Shown: positions 8,801 to 19,265, counted from the first letter of the stretch. The stretch is DNA of 64,000 nucleotides from Neobacillus cucumis (GCF_023715505.1 NZ_JAMBOH010000009.1:124001-188000); one strand, 5' to 3'. Translations and numbers: made by a program. Notes: generated by a model from the sequence alone, not told the origin.

Positions 8801-8902
8801 TTAACACCGGCAAACCATTAAATGGGTTCCATCAGGATCTTTGAAATTAAACCAATGGTTATGTTGTAGACCTGTTGTTAATGCAACTTCCTTTTCTTTC
8901 AT
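8801..8902 (-). pseudogene. Remnant of a VOC/glyoxalase-type gene
   Basis: A 33-codon reading frame with an excellent GGAGGT ribosome site five bases before its ATG. It encodes only the C-terminal tail of a VOC (glyoxalase/bleomycin-resistance) protein: HNHWFNFKDPDGTHLMVC, where FKDPDG is the family's last beta-strand motif. The start region and the tail seem to have been joined by an internal deletion. Whether the micro-ORF is still translated is unknown. Confidence 0.55.
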
Positions 8903-9064
8903 AAACTACCTCCAAAATGATATCGGATTAATTTCGCCAAAACGGTCAAAATCCCTTTGTACCCTTTTAGTACACTCATTCATAAATAAAACCAGCGAAT
9001 CCTATTTACAATAGTTAAAACTTTAGCTACTATTTCAATAGTTATAAGAGAGAAGGTTGTATAG

Positions 9065-9832
9065 ATGCCATTTGATTTAGATCCATCGTTATTAGTTATT
9101 TTAATTGTATTTGGTTTTTTAGCCGCATTTATCGATTCGGTTGTTGGCGGCGGCGGTCTGATTGCATTGCCGGTATTGTTATTTACAGGAATATCACCAG
9201 CGGCAGCTGTTGCTACCAATAAATTAGCCGGAACCATCGGCTCTTTAACCAGCACTATCATGTTCTACCGCTCAGGTAAGCTCGATATCAAGTCGGTATA
9301 TAAGTTATTTCCGTTAACGTTTATTGGTTCAATGATTGGCGCTTGGACGGTCGATTTGATGAATCCTGAAGTATTAAAACCATTGATGCTGGTCATGCTC
9401 GCGGCCGTAGCAATTTATACGATTTTCAAAAAGGATTGGGGAAGTGTAGCAACCAACAAAAAATTATCAAAACGGCACTTAACGATATTTATGACCCTCA
9501 TTTTTGCCATTGGATTTTATGATGGATTTATTGGTCCGGGAACCGGCTCATTTTTAATCTTTGCCTTTTTAATGGTTGGCTTTGATTTTTTAAAGGCAGC
9601 GGGGAACTCTAAGTTTTTAAATTTTGGCAGTAATATTTCGGCATTGCTTATGTTCATGTTTTTGGGACATGTCAATTATGCCTATGGTATTACAATGGGA
9701 ATTGCCCAACTAGTTGGGGCCATTTGCGGTTCAAAATTTGCGATTGCGCGAGGAAGTGGTTACGTACGGGCCTTGTTTATCGTCGTGACCTTTTTACTAC
9801 TAGCAAAAAATACGTATGATTATCTCCATTAA
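9065..9832 (+). CDS. TauE/SafE (TSUP) family permease
   Basis: 255-residue membrane protein with about eight hydrophobic segments, belonging to the TSUP/TauE-SafE family of sulfite, sulfonate or organic-anion exporters. The first family repeat FLAAFIDSVVGGGGLIALPVLL is followed by AAAVATNKLAG. The second repeat is FYDGFIGPGTGSFLIFAF then KAAGNSKFLNFGSN, which is the standard internally duplicated layout (YfcA-like). The ATG at 9065 is the natural start. The Nudix gene begins 21 bases after its stop, so the two are probably co-transcribed. Confidence 0.88.
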   Translation: MPFDLDPSLLVILIVFGFLAAFIDSVVGGGGLIALPVLLFTGISPAAAVATNKLAGTIGSLTSTIMFYRSGKLDIKSVYKLFPLTFIGSMIGAWTVDLMNPEVLKPLMLVMLAAVAIYTIFKKDWGSVATNKKLSKRHLTIFMTLIFAIGFYDGFIGPGTGSFLIFAFLMVGFDFLKAAGNSKFLNFGSNISALLMFMFLGHVNYAYGITMGIAQLVGAICGSKFAIARGSGYVRALFIVVTFLLLAKNTYDYLH

Positions 9833-9853
9833 CATGTGATTGGAGGGAGCAAG

Positions 9854-10465
9854 ATGGATACAGAACAATTAAAAATTTTCGACCAAGCGAGAAATGAAAT
9901 GGGTGTGGCTACGCGTGAAGAGGTACATAAAAAGGGATATTGGCATGAAGTTTTCCATTGTTGGTTTGTTAGTGGGGATAATCTCATTTTGCAGCTTCGC
10001 AGTGAAAAGAAAAAAGAAAATCCTTTACTCTTCGATATCACCGCTGCAGGTCACCTATTAGCAGCTGAAACGGTAGAAGATGGAGTGCGTGAAGTGAAAG
10101 AGGAACTGGGTGTCGATCTTACTTTTGAAGAGTTACTGCCACTTGGAATCATCAATTATTGCTCAATCCAAGGAGATTATATTGATAATGAAATCGCCCA
10201 TGTATTCTTATATAAAGGGCATGTGGAGATAAATGAATTAATCTTGCAAAAGGAAGAAGTGGAAGGGATTGTAAAAGTTGATTTTAAAGACTTTCGCGAC
10301 TTGTGGACCGGAATCAAAGACACAATACGAGTGGCAGGTTATGAAATAAAAGCTGATGGCAGTAAGCCTGTGGTTGATAAACTAGTTGGACGAGATCAAT
10401 TTGTGCCACACCCAGCTGGATATTATGAAACCATTATTGAAAAAATAGAAGAGGAAATCAAATAG
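9854..10465 (+). CDS. Nudix hydrolase
   Basis: 203 residues, Nudix family. The Nudix box spans roughly GHLLAAETVEDG through VREVKEELGVDL and fits G-x5-E-x7-REVxEELG. The N-terminal region (EVHKKGYWHEVFHCWFV) and overall length match the YfcD/isopentenyl-diphosphate-isomerase-like subgroup, which hydrolyses or isomerises diphosphate compounds; the substrate is unknown. The ATG at 9854 follows GGAGGGAG; an in-frame GTG at 9836 would overlap that site. Likely an operon with the upstream TSUP permease. Confidence 0.87.
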   Translation: MDTEQLKIFDQARNEMGVATREEVHKKGYWHEVFHCWFVSGDNLILQLRSEKKKENPLLFDITAAGHLLAAETVEDGVREVKEELGVDLTFEELLPLGIINYCSIQGDYIDNEIAHVFLYKGHVEINELILQKEEVEGIVKVDFKDFRDLWTGIKDTIRVAGYEIKADGSKPVVDKLVGRDQFVPHPAGYYETIIEKIEEEIK

Positions 10466-10509
10466 AAACTGAACTATTAAAAAAATTTAATTGAAAGAAG
10501 TGAAAATTT

Positions 10510-10899
10510 TTGATTAAATATCTATCCCTCCATCATGTGAGCCTTTCTGTAACAGATTTGGAAAGGGCAAAAGATTTCTATGGGAAAACTTTAGGTTTAA
10601 AAGAAATAAGCCGTCCTGATTTTGATTTTCCAGGTGCCTGGTATGGGATAGAGGGGCAGCAGCTTCACTTGATTGTCGATCCCTCTTCACAGACGATTCG
10701 CCAGGATAAAAGCTTATCCACGAGAGAAGGTCACTTTGCTCTTAGAGTAGAAAACTACTTTGATACTCTTAACTGGTTAAAACAGAATAAAGTGGAAATT
10801 CTTGAAAAACCACACGGAAAAAGTGGATTTGCACAAATTTTCTGTGCCGACCCTGATGGTAACTTGATTGAATTAAATGTGGATCAAAAAGATCTATAG
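10510..10899 (+). CDS. VOC family (glyoxalase-like) protein
   Basis: 129 residues, vicinal-oxygen-chelate fold. Typical elements are LHHVSLSVTDLERAKDFYGKTLG at the N-terminus, LHLIVDP, a His in GHFALRVEN and the closing ADPDGNLIELN. The likely metal ligands are His/Glu at these positions, as in glyoxalase or dioxygenase relatives; the substrate is unknown. TTG start with AAGAAGTG upstream. A REP-like palindrome begins seven bases after the stop. Confidence 0.85.
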   Translation: MIKYLSLHHVSLSVTDLERAKDFYGKTLGLKEISRPDFDFPGAWYGIEGQQLHLIVDPSSQTIRQDKSLSTREGHFALRVENYFDTLNWLKQNKVEILEKPHGKSGFAQIFCADPDGNLIELNVDQKDL

Positions 10900-10905
10900 G
10901 AAGCG

Positions 10906-10951
10906 CGGGGACGGTTCCGATGCTTGAAAAGAAGCACTAGAACCGTCCCCG
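10906..10951. repeat. REP-like palindrome, copy 1
   Basis: CGGGGACGGTTC pairs with GAACCGTCCCCG around a loop that contains GCTTGAAAAGAAGC. It is one of at least four strongly related intergenic palindromes in the window (also near 12135, 31102 and 35816). It lies between converging genes and may also terminate transcription. Confidence 0.8.
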
Positions 10952-10965
10952 TGTTTTACCATGTT

Positions 10966-11118
10966 TTAGGCTCTATTTTTTGTCCTGCCCGAAATAAATT
11001 TAAAGATGATTACCACGGCAGCAATTACTAGTAGAAGATGTATAAGTCCTCCTGCAATATGGAATACAAGCCCAAGGACCCAAAATAATAGTAATAATCC
11101 AACAATCGTCCAAATCAT
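10966..11118 (-). CDS. lmo0937-family small membrane protein
   Basis: 50 residues, almost wholly hydrophobic with two membrane segments: MIWTIVGLLLLFWVLGLVF, then HIAGGLIHLLLVIAAVVIIF and a basic tail (SGRTKNRA). This is the lmo0937-type family, common in Firmicutes and of unknown role. The ATG at 11118 has AGTAGGGA five bases upstream; the frame stays open to 11187, but that extension has no ribosome site. Confidence 0.8.
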   Translation of the reverse strand: MIWTIVGLLLLFWVLGLVFHIAGGLIHLLLVIAAVVIIFKFISGRTKNRA

Positions 11119-11283
11119 CATAATCCCTACTTTCTTGAAATAGTGGTTTGTTATGTATGATACCCATAAATCAAAAAAGTATATCAATTAGTATTTGCTA
11201 TATATTCCAACTCCAATCTATTACTATGAAATTTATTGATAAATATGGTAATTTATAAATAGGACTGAAAGGAGTGAAAAGTT

Positions 11284-12126
11284 TTGGAGAAGACAATTCC
11301 AGAGATAACACTAAATGATGGGCTTACTATGCCAGTTATAGGTTTGGGAACCTATAGACTAAAAGGAAGTGAAGGGGTCAATTCTATCATAAGTGCGATT
11401 GATATCGGCTATAGACTGATAGATTCAGCTTATAATTATGAAAATGAAGGAACGGTAGGGGAGGCTGTTAGACGCAGTTCAGTTCCAAGAGAAGAATTAA
11501 AGATTACCTCTAAACTGCCAGGCCGCTATCAAAACTATGACAAAGCCGTTACGACCATTCAAGAGTCGTTATATCGGGCTAATTTAGATTATTATGATGT
11601 TTATCTGATTCATTGGCCTAACCCGAATCAGGATACATATGTGGAAGCGTGGCAGGCGTTAATTGACGCTAAAAAATGGGGACTGATTCGTTCGATAGGT
11701 GTTTGTAATTTCTTGCCTGAACATATCGAGCGTTTAGAAAAGGAAACAGGCGTGAAACCGAGCATGAACCAAATAGAATTACACCCTTTTTTCAATCAAG
11801 CAACACAAAGAAAATGGCACCAAGAGAACAACATCGTGACGGAATCTTGGAGCCCGCTAGCCCGGGCAAATGAAGTGCTGCAAAACGATATCCTTCAACA
11901 GATTGCCGATCAACATCAAAAATCAATATCACAAGTGATACTACGATGGCATTACCAACTGGGAGCTATTTCAATCCCTAAATCATCATCTCCTGAACGG
12001 CAGCTAGAAAATATCTCTATTTTTGATTTTTCATTAAATGAAACCGAAATGAGCCTAATTTCAGGATTAACCCGCCCAGAGGGAAGAATCAACAACCAAG
12101 ATCCAGCTACATACGAGGAATTTTAG
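11284..12126 (+). CDS. Aldo/keto reductase
   Basis: 280-residue NADPH-dependent aldo/keto reductase. The catalytic tetrad is readable: Asp and Tyr in IDSAYNYENEGTVG, Lys in TSKLPGR, and His in YLIHWPNPN. The cofactor-binding end is IPKSSSPERQLEN. Substrates are small carbonyl compounds, not further predictable. TTG start with AAGGAG about ten bases upstream. A REP-like palindrome follows the stop. A paralogue lies at 18441. Confidence 0.9.
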   Translation: MEKTIPEITLNDGLTMPVIGLGTYRLKGSEGVNSIISAIDIGYRLIDSAYNYENEGTVGEAVRRSSVPREELKITSKLPGRYQNYDKAVTTIQESLYRANLDYYDVYLIHWPNPNQDTYVEAWQALIDAKKWGLIRSIGVCNFLPEHIERLEKETGVKPSMNQIELHPFFNQATQRKWHQENNIVTESWSPLARANEVLQNDILQQIADQHQKSISQVILRWHYQLGAISIPKSSSPERQLENISIFDFSLNETEMSLISGLTRPEGRINNQDPATYEEF

Positions 12127-12134
12127 GGAAGCCT

Positions 12135-12178
12135 GGGGACGGTTCTCATGCTTAAAAAGAAGCGCGAGAACCGTCCCC
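12135..12178. repeat. REP-like palindrome, copy 2
   Basis: GGGGACGGTTCTC pairs perfectly with GAGAACCGTCCCC around an 18-base loop containing ATGCTTAAAAAGAAGC. Same family as copies 1, 3 and 4. Confidence 0.85.
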
Positions 12179-12280
12179 GTTCTCCCAGATGATTAGTGTT
12201 TTCCTTGTATTCACATACTAACAAGTACTATACTAATTAAGTTTATATTATATAAATACATCTACAGGAGGACTTATTTC

Positions 12281-13783
12281 TTGGGTACTGCAGAAACAAC
12301 GAAGAAGACTATTCGAACAACACCGATATTTGCGGTATTGCTGGCAGGGGCTTTTGTTGCATTCTTGAATCAAACGGTGATTAATGTAGCATTGCCCAAA
12401 ATTATGGAGACTTTTGATATTTCCGCTTCAACTGCAAACTGGTTAAGTACCATCTTCATGTTAACAAATGGAATTGTCATTCCAGTTACAGCGTTTTTAA
12501 TGGAAAGATATACCACCAGGCAATTATTTTTATTCTCCATGGGGGTATTTGCGGTTGGTACCTTTATTTGTGCTATTGCACCTGCCTTTTACATCATCCT
12601 GATGGGTCGTGTTGTACAGGCAATTGGAGCTGGGGTCCTATTTCCTTTAATCACAAATGTTATTTTTACGATTTTCCCGATCGAGCGGCGCGGGTTTGCA
12701 ATGGGGATTTTTGGTGTTGCGATGAATTTTGCACCAGCGATTGGTCCAACATGGGCAGGGTGGATTATTGAAACCTATTCCTGGCATACAATGTTTTATA
12801 TCATTGCCCCAGTTGCTTTAATGGACTTTTTATTAGCGATCTTTTTTGTGAAAAATGTAACAGAAACCAGACGTCCAAGATTGGATGTGCTCGGGGTTAT
12901 TTTATCCACAATTGGATTTGGCGGTTTACTTTATGGATTTTCTACAGGTGGAACAAAGGGGTGGACTGATCCGGAGGTCGTTACCTTGTTTGTCATCGGA
13001 GGAATAAGCCTGATTCTTTTCGTATGGCGTCAACTAACTGTAGGCCATCCTATTCTTGAATTCAGGATCTTCAAGTATCGCATGTTTACGTTAACCACCA
13101 TCATTAACGTCATTGTCACGATGGCCATGTTCTCCGGAATGATTTTAATGCCAATTTATATGCAGAATATCCATGGCTTTACACCACTTGAAGCAGGATT
13201 CATGCTACTCCCAGGCGGCATAGTGATGGGGGTTATGTCTCCGATTACTGGAAAGCTATTTGATAAATATGGAGCCAGATGGTTAGCAATTATTGGTTTA
13301 GCGATAACGATTGTGACCACTTATGCACTGACAAAACTGCATACGGATACGTCCTATACTTATGTTTTATGGGTATATACCGCAAGGATGTTTGGAATGT
13401 CCATCCTCATGATGCCAATCTTTACAGCAGGATTAAATGATTTGGGCCTCAGCTTAAATAGATATGGTACCGCAATGGTGAATACATTAAGGATGGTTGC
13501 GGGGGCTGTAGGCATGGCCTTTTTTGTCTCAATCATGACCAATCAAGGGGAAGAACATATGAAAACGATTATGAGCCAGGAAGAGATTTCCCCTGGGGAT
13601 AAGGTCCACATGGCGATGGCGATTAAACAGGGAACGGTAATGGGGATTGATGATGCCTTTATGATCGCTACCTATTTATCGATTGCCGCATTTATCTTGG
13701 CTTTCTTTATCCGCACACGTGGTAAAAAGGAAGAAGCACCCATCCAAAAGAAAGCCATTAAAAAAGCACCGCAGATGCAGTAA
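12281..13783 (+). CDS. DHA2-family MFS multidrug transporter
   Basis: 500-residue major facilitator of the 14-TM DHA2 (EmrB/QacA, LmrB-like) group, a proton-driven drug exporter. Visible signatures are FLNQTVINVALPKIM in TM1, LSTIFMLTNGIVIPVTAFL, the motif A-like ERYTTRQLF, GRVVQAIGAGVLFPL and motif C FGVAMNFAPAIGPTWAGWI. TTG start with AGGAGG about eight bases upstream. It is closely similar to the pump at 22165 along its whole length, but no regulator gene is adjacent. A perfect 20-bp-stem terminator follows. Confidence 0.9.
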   Translation: MGTAETTKKTIRTTPIFAVLLAGAFVAFLNQTVINVALPKIMETFDISASTANWLSTIFMLTNGIVIPVTAFLMERYTTRQLFLFSMGVFAVGTFICAIAPAFYIILMGRVVQAIGAGVLFPLITNVIFTIFPIERRGFAMGIFGVAMNFAPAIGPTWAGWIIETYSWHTMFYIIAPVALMDFLLAIFFVKNVTETRRPRLDVLGVILSTIGFGGLLYGFSTGGTKGWTDPEVVTLFVIGGISLILFVWRQLTVGHPILEFRIFKYRMFTLTTIINVIVTMAMFSGMILMPIYMQNIHGFTPLEAGFMLLPGGIVMGVMSPITGKLFDKYGARWLAIIGLAITIVTTYALTKLHTDTSYTYVLWVYTARMFGMSILMMPIFTAGLNDLGLSLNRYGTAMVNTLRMVAGAVGMAFFVSIMTNQGEEHMKTIMSQEEISPGDKVHMAMAIKQGTVMGIDDAFMIATYLSIAAFILAFFIRTRGKKEEAPIQKKAIKKAPQMQ

Positions 13784-13800
13784 ATCATTTTTATAAAGTT

Positions 13801-13853
13801 AAAAGAAAATTGACGTATGCGCGTTAGCATACGTCAATTTTCTTTTAATATAT
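13801..13853 (+). terminator. Intrinsic terminator after the MFS gene
   Basis: Perfect 20-bp stem (13801-13820 with 13827-13846), six-base loop. Confidence 0.8.
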
Positions 13854-13889
13854 ATTTTTTAAACATGAAAGAAAATGGGAGGTTTTCTT

Positions 13890-14054
13890 TTGAAAAAAAC
13901 CAATATTTTCTTAGTTACCATTTCCATAATTATTGCCATAATAAATCAATTTGTTGAGACAATTTTCTTGGATGGACACTCAGATAGTATTGGTACAGGA
14001 TTATCTATTATTCTTTTGGCGATTATTCTTTTAAATCTACTGAGGGACAAATAA
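13890..14054 (+). CDS. Small two-TM membrane protein
   Basis: 54-codon reading frame starting with TTG, preceded by GGGAGG at a good distance (about eight bases). It encodes two hydrophobic segments (IFLVTISIIIAIINQFV and GLSIILLAIILLNLL) separated by a short polar loop, FLDGHSDSIG, with a charged end (LRDK). No family recognised. It lies between the MFS terminator and the end of thiC. Confidence 0.6.
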   Translation: MKKTNIFLVTISIIIAIINQFVETIFLDGHSDSIGTGLSIILLAIILLNLLRDK

Positions 14055-14079
14055 ATAGGTCAATAGAATCTTAATCGAT

Positions 14080-15882
<1,803 letters not shown>

Positions 15883-15936
15883 TTATAAAATGTAAAGGAC
15901 GAGTTCTAGAACATTGATGGGGAAAAAGAAGCACAT

Positions 15937-15976
15937 AAAAAAAGCCGGGTCCTATAAAAGGATGGACCCGGCTTTT
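15937..15976 (-). terminator. Riboswitch expression-platform terminator for thiC
   Basis: On the minus strand a 13-bp stem, AAAAGCCGGGTCC pairing with GGACCCGGCTTTT, is followed by a run of T. It lies between the TPP aptamer and thiC, consistent with transcriptional attenuation. Confidence 0.85.
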
Positions 15977-16004
15977 GTATGTAGAAGTTAATCTTAAAAA
16001 AGAT

Positions 16005-16110
16005 GCTAGTTCAACTTCCCCACGCTGGTATGATCCAGATCAGGTCCGAAGGGTCAAGAAACTTAAACGCGTTTCTCTCTCAGCCCAAACTATTGGACTC
16101 CCCTAGTTAT
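16005..16110 (-). promoter_or_regulatory. TPP riboswitch (THI element)
   Basis: On the minus strand the conserved THI-box blocks occur in order: GGGGAGTCC, GGGCTGAGAGAG, a variable P3 extension with a short hairpin, GACCCTTCGGACCTGATC, then TGGATCATACCAGCGTGGGGAA. These are the pyrimidine and pyrophosphate sensor helices of the thiamine pyrophosphate aptamer. It controls thiC. Edges are approximate. Confidence 0.93.
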
Positions 16111-16287
16111 GTTTATTTAACTTGCTTAAGTATACAAAAATAAAAATAGAAAAGATAGGTAATTTTTAAAAAAATCACAATATAAGAAATAAGACAGGGG
16201 ACTTTTTAACTATAATTGAAGGAAATGTATATTCTTCAATCATCAAACAGAAAATAAAAGATAAAAGAAAATAGTGGAGGAATAGAC

Positions 16288-16455
16288 ATGGTACGCAATC
16301 GAGCTCACAAAGATCCGGAAAAGAATATGAAAATATTTAAAAACATCAATCAGTCCGCATTAAACTACGTACAGTCTGCAATTGAAAACCCGGAAGAATC
16401 AACAGATGACGCCACGCAAACCTTAGTTAACAATACGATGAATAAGAAACGATAA
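16288..16455 (+). CDS. Small hydrophilic hypothetical protein
   Basis: 55 codons starting with ATG, GTGGAGG ribosome site about eight bases upstream, and a strong terminator after it. The protein is polar and basic at the start (MVRNRAHKDPEKNMKIF), then has a helix-like ALNYVQSAIENPEES. No family recognised. The clean ribosome site and terminator indicate a real gene. Small polar proteins of this kind are common in spore formers, but no spore role is claimed. Confidence 0.65.
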   Translation: MVRNRAHKDPEKNMKIFKNINQSALNYVQSAIENPEESTDDATQTLVNNTMNKKR

Positions 16456-16467
16456 TTCTATAAAACG

Positions 16468-16503
16468 GAAAAAGGTGGCGAGAGAATTCGCCACCTTTTT
16501 CTC
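16468..16503 (+). terminator. Intrinsic terminator after the 55-residue gene
   Basis: GAAAAAGGTGGCGA pairs with TCGCCACCTTTTTC around a six-base loop. Confidence 0.85.
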
Positions 16504-16696
16504 CTCCAATCCCAAAAAACTGGACATTAACATGCCTATAGTCCTCATTTTGTTTTATAAGTGGGATATGTTGAAAAGTTTGTTTTTAAAAGCTATCGCA
16601 AGAGGTATAATTGACTAGTAAATTAATTAATTGGTAGTATAAAGGTAAATAAAATACAGGCTCTAGGGCCTTTTGGACAAGAGTAGGGTGGTATAG

Positions 16697-17143
16697 ATGG
16701 AATCGTTTCCACAAAAACAACTAATAACCAATTGGTTATCATTCTCCCATCTGCAACTAAAAATTACAAATGAATTAGAAGACAGCCTTCAACAGAAACA
16801 TCAATTATCGTTGAATGAATTCTACGTTCTCTTATTTTTAGCAGAATCTCCTGAGAAAAAGTTAAAATTGCAACAGCTGCAGAATATGGTGGGGTTAAGT
16901 CAGAGTGCCATGTCTAGACTGGTAAGCCGCTTTGAAGCGAGGGACTGTGGAGCCTTAAAAAGGCATATTTGTACAGACGACCGTCGAGCTATTTTTACTT
17001 CATTAACAGTAGAAGGGGAGGAAAAGCTTAAACAGGCAATGGTTACCTTTCAAGAAACCCTTGAAAAGACGTTTTCGAACGAACCGGTTCTTGGCGAGCT
17101 GCAACAGCTGCTGAATCAATTAAAAAAGGATGGGACCGATTAG
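16697..17143 (+). CDS. MarR-family transcriptional regulator
   Basis: 148 residues with the MarR winged-helix layout: LNEFYVLLFLAESPEKKLKLQQL, the recognition helix LSQSAMSRLVSRFEA, and the wing with the family-conserved ICTDDRRAIFTSLT. MarR proteins are dimeric repressors that respond to phenolic or oxidative ligands. Immediately downstream on the same strand are an old-yellow-enzyme gene and an aldo/keto reductase, the usual targets of such regulators. A palindrome between them (17227-17244) is a candidate operator. ATG with AGGGTGG upstream. Confidence 0.88.
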   Translation: MESFPQKQLITNWLSFSHLQLKITNELEDSLQQKHQLSLNEFYVLLFLAESPEKKLKLQQLQNMVGLSQSAMSRLVSRFEARDCGALKRHICTDDRRAIFTSLTVEGEEKLKQAMVTFQETLEKTFSNEPVLGELQQLLNQLKKDGTD

Positions 17144-17182
17144 AATCCGCTAGGTATGGGTTACTAGGTCCCATTTTTTTAT
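17130..17182 (+). terminator. Intrinsic terminator at the end of the MarR gene
   Basis: ATGGGACC (overlapping the last codons) pairs with GGTCCCAT followed by seven T. Confidence 0.65.
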
Positions 17183-17226
17183 GTTGAATCAAGTTGCTTG
17201 ACGGACTAAATAACCGTATGCTAATT

Positions 17227-17244
17227 TGTATGCATGCACATACA
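17227..17244. promoter_or_regulatory. Candidate operator palindrome before the OYE gene
   Basis: TGTATG-CATGCA-CATACA is a perfect inverted repeat with a six-base spacer in the intergenic region between the MarR gene and the reductase pair. It has the size of a MarR operator; binding is inferred. Confidence 0.4.
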
Positions 17245-17381
17245 TTTTAAAAGCTCAGCAAATAAGTAGATTTGGATGGGGAAAATAACGTGGTAAAATT
17301 GGCGGAAAAGGTAGACGCTAACGAAAGTAAAACCACTCAACCTTGTATCAAATCATGTTATTGCATAAAGGGAGTGTACAG

Positions 17382-18413
17382 ATGGAACATTTATTTACAC
17401 CATTTCAAATTAAAGGTCTACAGTTGAAGAACCGCGTGGTTATGCCGCCAATGTGTCAATACTCTGTAACCAATAAAGATGGAATTGCTACCGATTGGCA
17501 TTATGTACATTATGTCAGCCGTGCGATTGGCGGTGCAAGCTTAATCATCATTGAAATGACCGATGTGGAACCAGATGGACGCATCACAGATTATGATCTA
17601 GGCTTGTGGTCAGACGAGCACGTCCCTGCATTGAAACGCATTGTTGACGCTTGTCATCAACATGGAGCAAAAGTGGGCATTCAAATTGCCCATGCCGGAC
17701 GCAAAGCACAAGATGCAAAAGAGCCCGTTGCACCATCAGCGATACCATTTGATGAAAAATCCAAAACACCAAGAGCTCTTTCTACCAATGAAGTAAAAGA
17801 AATCGTAGAGAAATTCCGTCTGGCTGCACAACGAGCCATCAAAGCAGGAGTGGATGTAATTGAGCTTCATGGAGCACACGGATATTTAATTCACCAATTC
17901 ACATCCGCTTATACGAATAAAAGGACAGATGAGTATGGACGTGAATTAACGAAATTTGGGAAAGAAGTCATACAGGCCGTAAAAGGTGAAATGCCTGAAG
18001 ATATGCCATTAATTATTCGTATTTCGGGAAGAGAGTACGTAGAAGGCGGTTATGGAATTGACGAAGCCATCGAATTTTCAAGAGAATTTCAAAAAGCAGG
18101 AGTCGATATGTTCCATGTAAGCGCAGGTGGAGAAGGCCCAATCGCTGCAGAGGGAAGACCGGGCACACATGTAGCCTACCAAGTGCCATTAGCAAGAGCG
18201 ATTAAGCAAGCACTTAATGTCCCTGTCATTGCAGTTGGCAGATTGGATGAACCAGGACTGGCCAACTTTGTAATCGGAAATCAGGATGCAGACCTTGTTG
18301 CCGTTGGAAGAGCCATGCTAAGAAATCCTTATTGGGCATTGGAAGCTGCAACAATACTTCACAAAGAAATTGAAATTCCAAGACAATATGATAGAGGATT
18401 TCCACGTCGCTAA
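17382..18413 (+). CDS. namA: Old-yellow-enzyme NADPH dehydrogenase (NamA/YqjM-like)
   Basis: 343 residues, an FMN-dependent TIM-barrel ene-reductase close in length and sequence to Bacillus YqjM/NamA. Motifs are the cofactor-tuning Cys and Tyr in MPPMCQYS, the HAGRKA loop, the substrate-binding pair of His in ELHGAHGYLIHQF, and DLVAVGRAMLRNPYW for FMN phosphate. These enzymes reduce activated C=C bonds of electrophiles. The ATG at 17382 has GGGAG about eight bases upstream; the longer frame from 17343 lacks a site. An aldo/keto reductase follows within 30 bases. Confidence 0.92.
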   Translation: MEHLFTPFQIKGLQLKNRVVMPPMCQYSVTNKDGIATDWHYVHYVSRAIGGASLIIIEMTDVEPDGRITDYDLGLWSDEHVPALKRIVDACHQHGAKVGIQIAHAGRKAQDAKEPVAPSAIPFDEKSKTPRALSTNEVKEIVEKFRLAAQRAIKAGVDVIELHGAHGYLIHQFTSAYTNKRTDEYGRELTKFGKEVIQAVKGEMPEDMPLIIRISGREYVEGGYGIDEAIEFSREFQKAGVDMFHVSAGGEGPIAAEGRPGTHVAYQVPLARAIKQALNVPVIAVGRLDEPGLANFVIGNQDADLVAVGRAMLRNPYWALEAATILHKEIEIPRQYDRGFPRR

Positions 18414-18440
18414 AAAATAACCATGATGGGAGCAAAAAAC

Positions 18441-19265
18441 ATGAATTATGTTACGCTAAACAACGGTTTAAAAATGCCGCAGCTCGGTTTTGGCGTTTGG
18501 CAGGTTGAAGATGAGCAAGCGACTGCAGTAGTTGCAACTGCAATTGAAGTTGGCTATCGTTCAATCGATACAGCCATGATTTATAAAAATGAAAAAGGCG
18601 TTGGAAAAGCACTTAAAGAAACGTCTGTTTCTCGGGAAGAGTTATTTATTACCACAAAAGTCTGGAACAGCGACCAAGGTTATGAAAATACCCTGCGTGC
18701 CTTTGATGAAAGCTTAGAAAGATTAGGCCTTGATTATCTCGACCTATATTTGATTCACTGGCCAACACCTCAATTTGATCAATATGTAGATACCTATAAA
18801 GCATTAGAGAAGCTTTATCATGATGGTCGCGTCAAAGCAATTGGTGTGTGTAATTTTGAAATAGAGCATTTAGAGCGTCTTCTAAGAGAATGTGAAGTGG
18901 TTCCTGTTTTAAACCAAGTTGAGTGTCATCCGTACCTTGCACAAAATGAATTAAAAGAGTTTTGTGCCAAGCATAATATCTTTGTGGAAGCGTGGAGCCC
19001 TCTAGACCAAGGTGGAGAAGTACTGCAAGATCAAGTGGTTCAAAAAATTGCGGCGTCCCATGGCAAGACTCCGGCACAAACCGTGTTGCGCTGGCATTTG
19101 CAAAATAACACAATTGTCATTCCGAAATCCGTAACACCATCTAGAATAAAAGAAAACTTTGAAGTATTTGATTTCGAACTTACTACTGATGAAATGAACG
19201 CAATTAATGAAATCAATCGCAATCGACGTAAAGGTCCACAGCCAAACGAGATGCATGTTCGATAG
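18441..19265 (+). CDS. Aldo/keto reductase
   Basis: 274-residue aldo/keto reductase. Tetrad residues are seen in IDTAMIYKNEKGVG (Asp, Tyr), TTKVWNSDQG (Lys) and LIHWPTPQF (His), with the NADPH-binding IPKSVTPSRIKEN near the end. It lies 27 bases after the old-yellow-enzyme gene and is probably in one operon with it, suggesting joint reductive detoxification of reactive carbonyls and enones. The ATG at 18441 follows GGGAG by nine bases; an ATG at 18423 would overlap that site. Confidence 0.9.
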   Translation: MNYVTLNNGLKMPQLGFGVWQVEDEQATAVVATAIEVGYRSIDTAMIYKNEKGVGKALKETSVSREELFITTKVWNSDQGYENTLRAFDESLERLGLDYLDLYLIHWPTPQFDQYVDTYKALEKLYHDGRVKAIGVCNFEIEHLERLLRECEVVPVLNQVECHPYLAQNELKEFCAKHNIFVEAWSPLDQGGEVLQDQVVQKIAASHGKTPAQTVLRWHLQNNTIVIPKSVTPSRIKENFEVFDFELTTDEMNAINEINRNRRKGPQPNEMHVR

